From positions 1 to 13,295 of the forward strand of contig CABQKL010000056.1 in the NCBI GenBank assembly GCA_902464645.1: DNA of 13,295 nucleotides, written 5' to 3'. Position 1 is the first letter of the stretch. The number at the start of each line of letters is the position of its first letter. The notes under the pieces were generated by a model. The model had not been told where the DNA came from and ran no database searches. It saw only the letters and a program-made list of their open reading frames with translations. Of this stretch, positions 13,232-13,295 are shown in pieces. Source of the stretch: an uncultured Collinsella sp. Its GTDB lineage: Bacteria; Actinomycetota; Coriobacteriia; Coriobacteriales; Coriobacteriaceae. A program made the translations under genes and the position numbers.

Positions 13232-13268
13232 AAGGGCGGCCGAGACACGTTCTCGGCCGCCCTTTTGT
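13232..13268 (+). terminator. Intrinsic terminator after the membrane protein gene
   Basis: Perfect 14-bp stem: AAGGGCGGCCGAGA (13232-13245) with TCTCGGCCGCCCTT (13251-13264), a 5-base loop, then TTTTGTT overlapping the 3' arm. It lies 35 bases after the stop codon. Nothing further is seen to the end of the window. Confidence 0.93.
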
Positions 13269-13295
13269 TCAAGACTTTAGTCTGCTGGCCGCGCA

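Overview
The window looks like chromosomal DNA of a GC-rich anaerobic gut actinobacterium of the Coriobacteriia, most likely Collinsella or a close relative. This is inferred from the general look of the genes (GC-rich codons, three LacI regulators around lactose-type PTS genes, repeat-rich intergenic DNA) and not from a marker gene. There is no rRNA, tRNA, phage, transposase or CRISPR.

The main content is a duplicated beta-galactoside phosphotransferase (PTS) system. Module 1 (minus strand, 4886 to 1501) has a 6-phospho-beta-galactosidase (LacG-like GH1) followed by a PTS EIICB (LacE-like). Module 2 (minus strand, 9802 to 6526) has the same two gene types in the opposite order, EIICB first and GH1 second. 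Each module is divergent from its own LacI-family regulator (5222-6259 and 10160-11164). A third LacI regulator (77-1087) converges on module 1, and its target probably lies left of the window. One small gene at 11379-11717 encodes an EIIA (LacF-like). It is the only EIIA present, so it probably phosphorylates both EIICBs: HPr to EIIA (His79), to EIIB (Cys490 or Cys492), to sugar imported by EIIC, then hydrolysis by GH1. Both GH1 enzymes carry the Ser-Trp and Lys-x-Tyr signature of galactose-6-phosphate enzymes, so lactose or a related beta-galactoside is the best substrate guess. Tagatose-6-phosphate pathway genes are not here.

Control: the two divergent intergenic regions (4887-5221 and 9803-10159) share a LacI-type pseudo-palindrome, approximately ATGnnnACGTTAACAT, seen five times and placed over or beside promoter candidates. 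The convergent junctions (1088-1500 and 6260-6525) instead hold two arrays of an identical-length hairpin repeat (45-bp core, about 80-bp period, six copies in all) plus ordinary GC-rich terminators. The gap at 11165-11378 carries a promoter and a different pair of direct repeats ahead of the EIIA gene.

The right end (11718-12183) is non-coding: a strong terminator, a 27-bp-period repeat pair, and a 154-bp element bounded by perfect 22-bp inverted repeats (MITE-like or a structured RNA). It is followed by an unrecognised multi-pass membrane protein (12184-13197) with its own near-perfect ribosome binding site and terminator.
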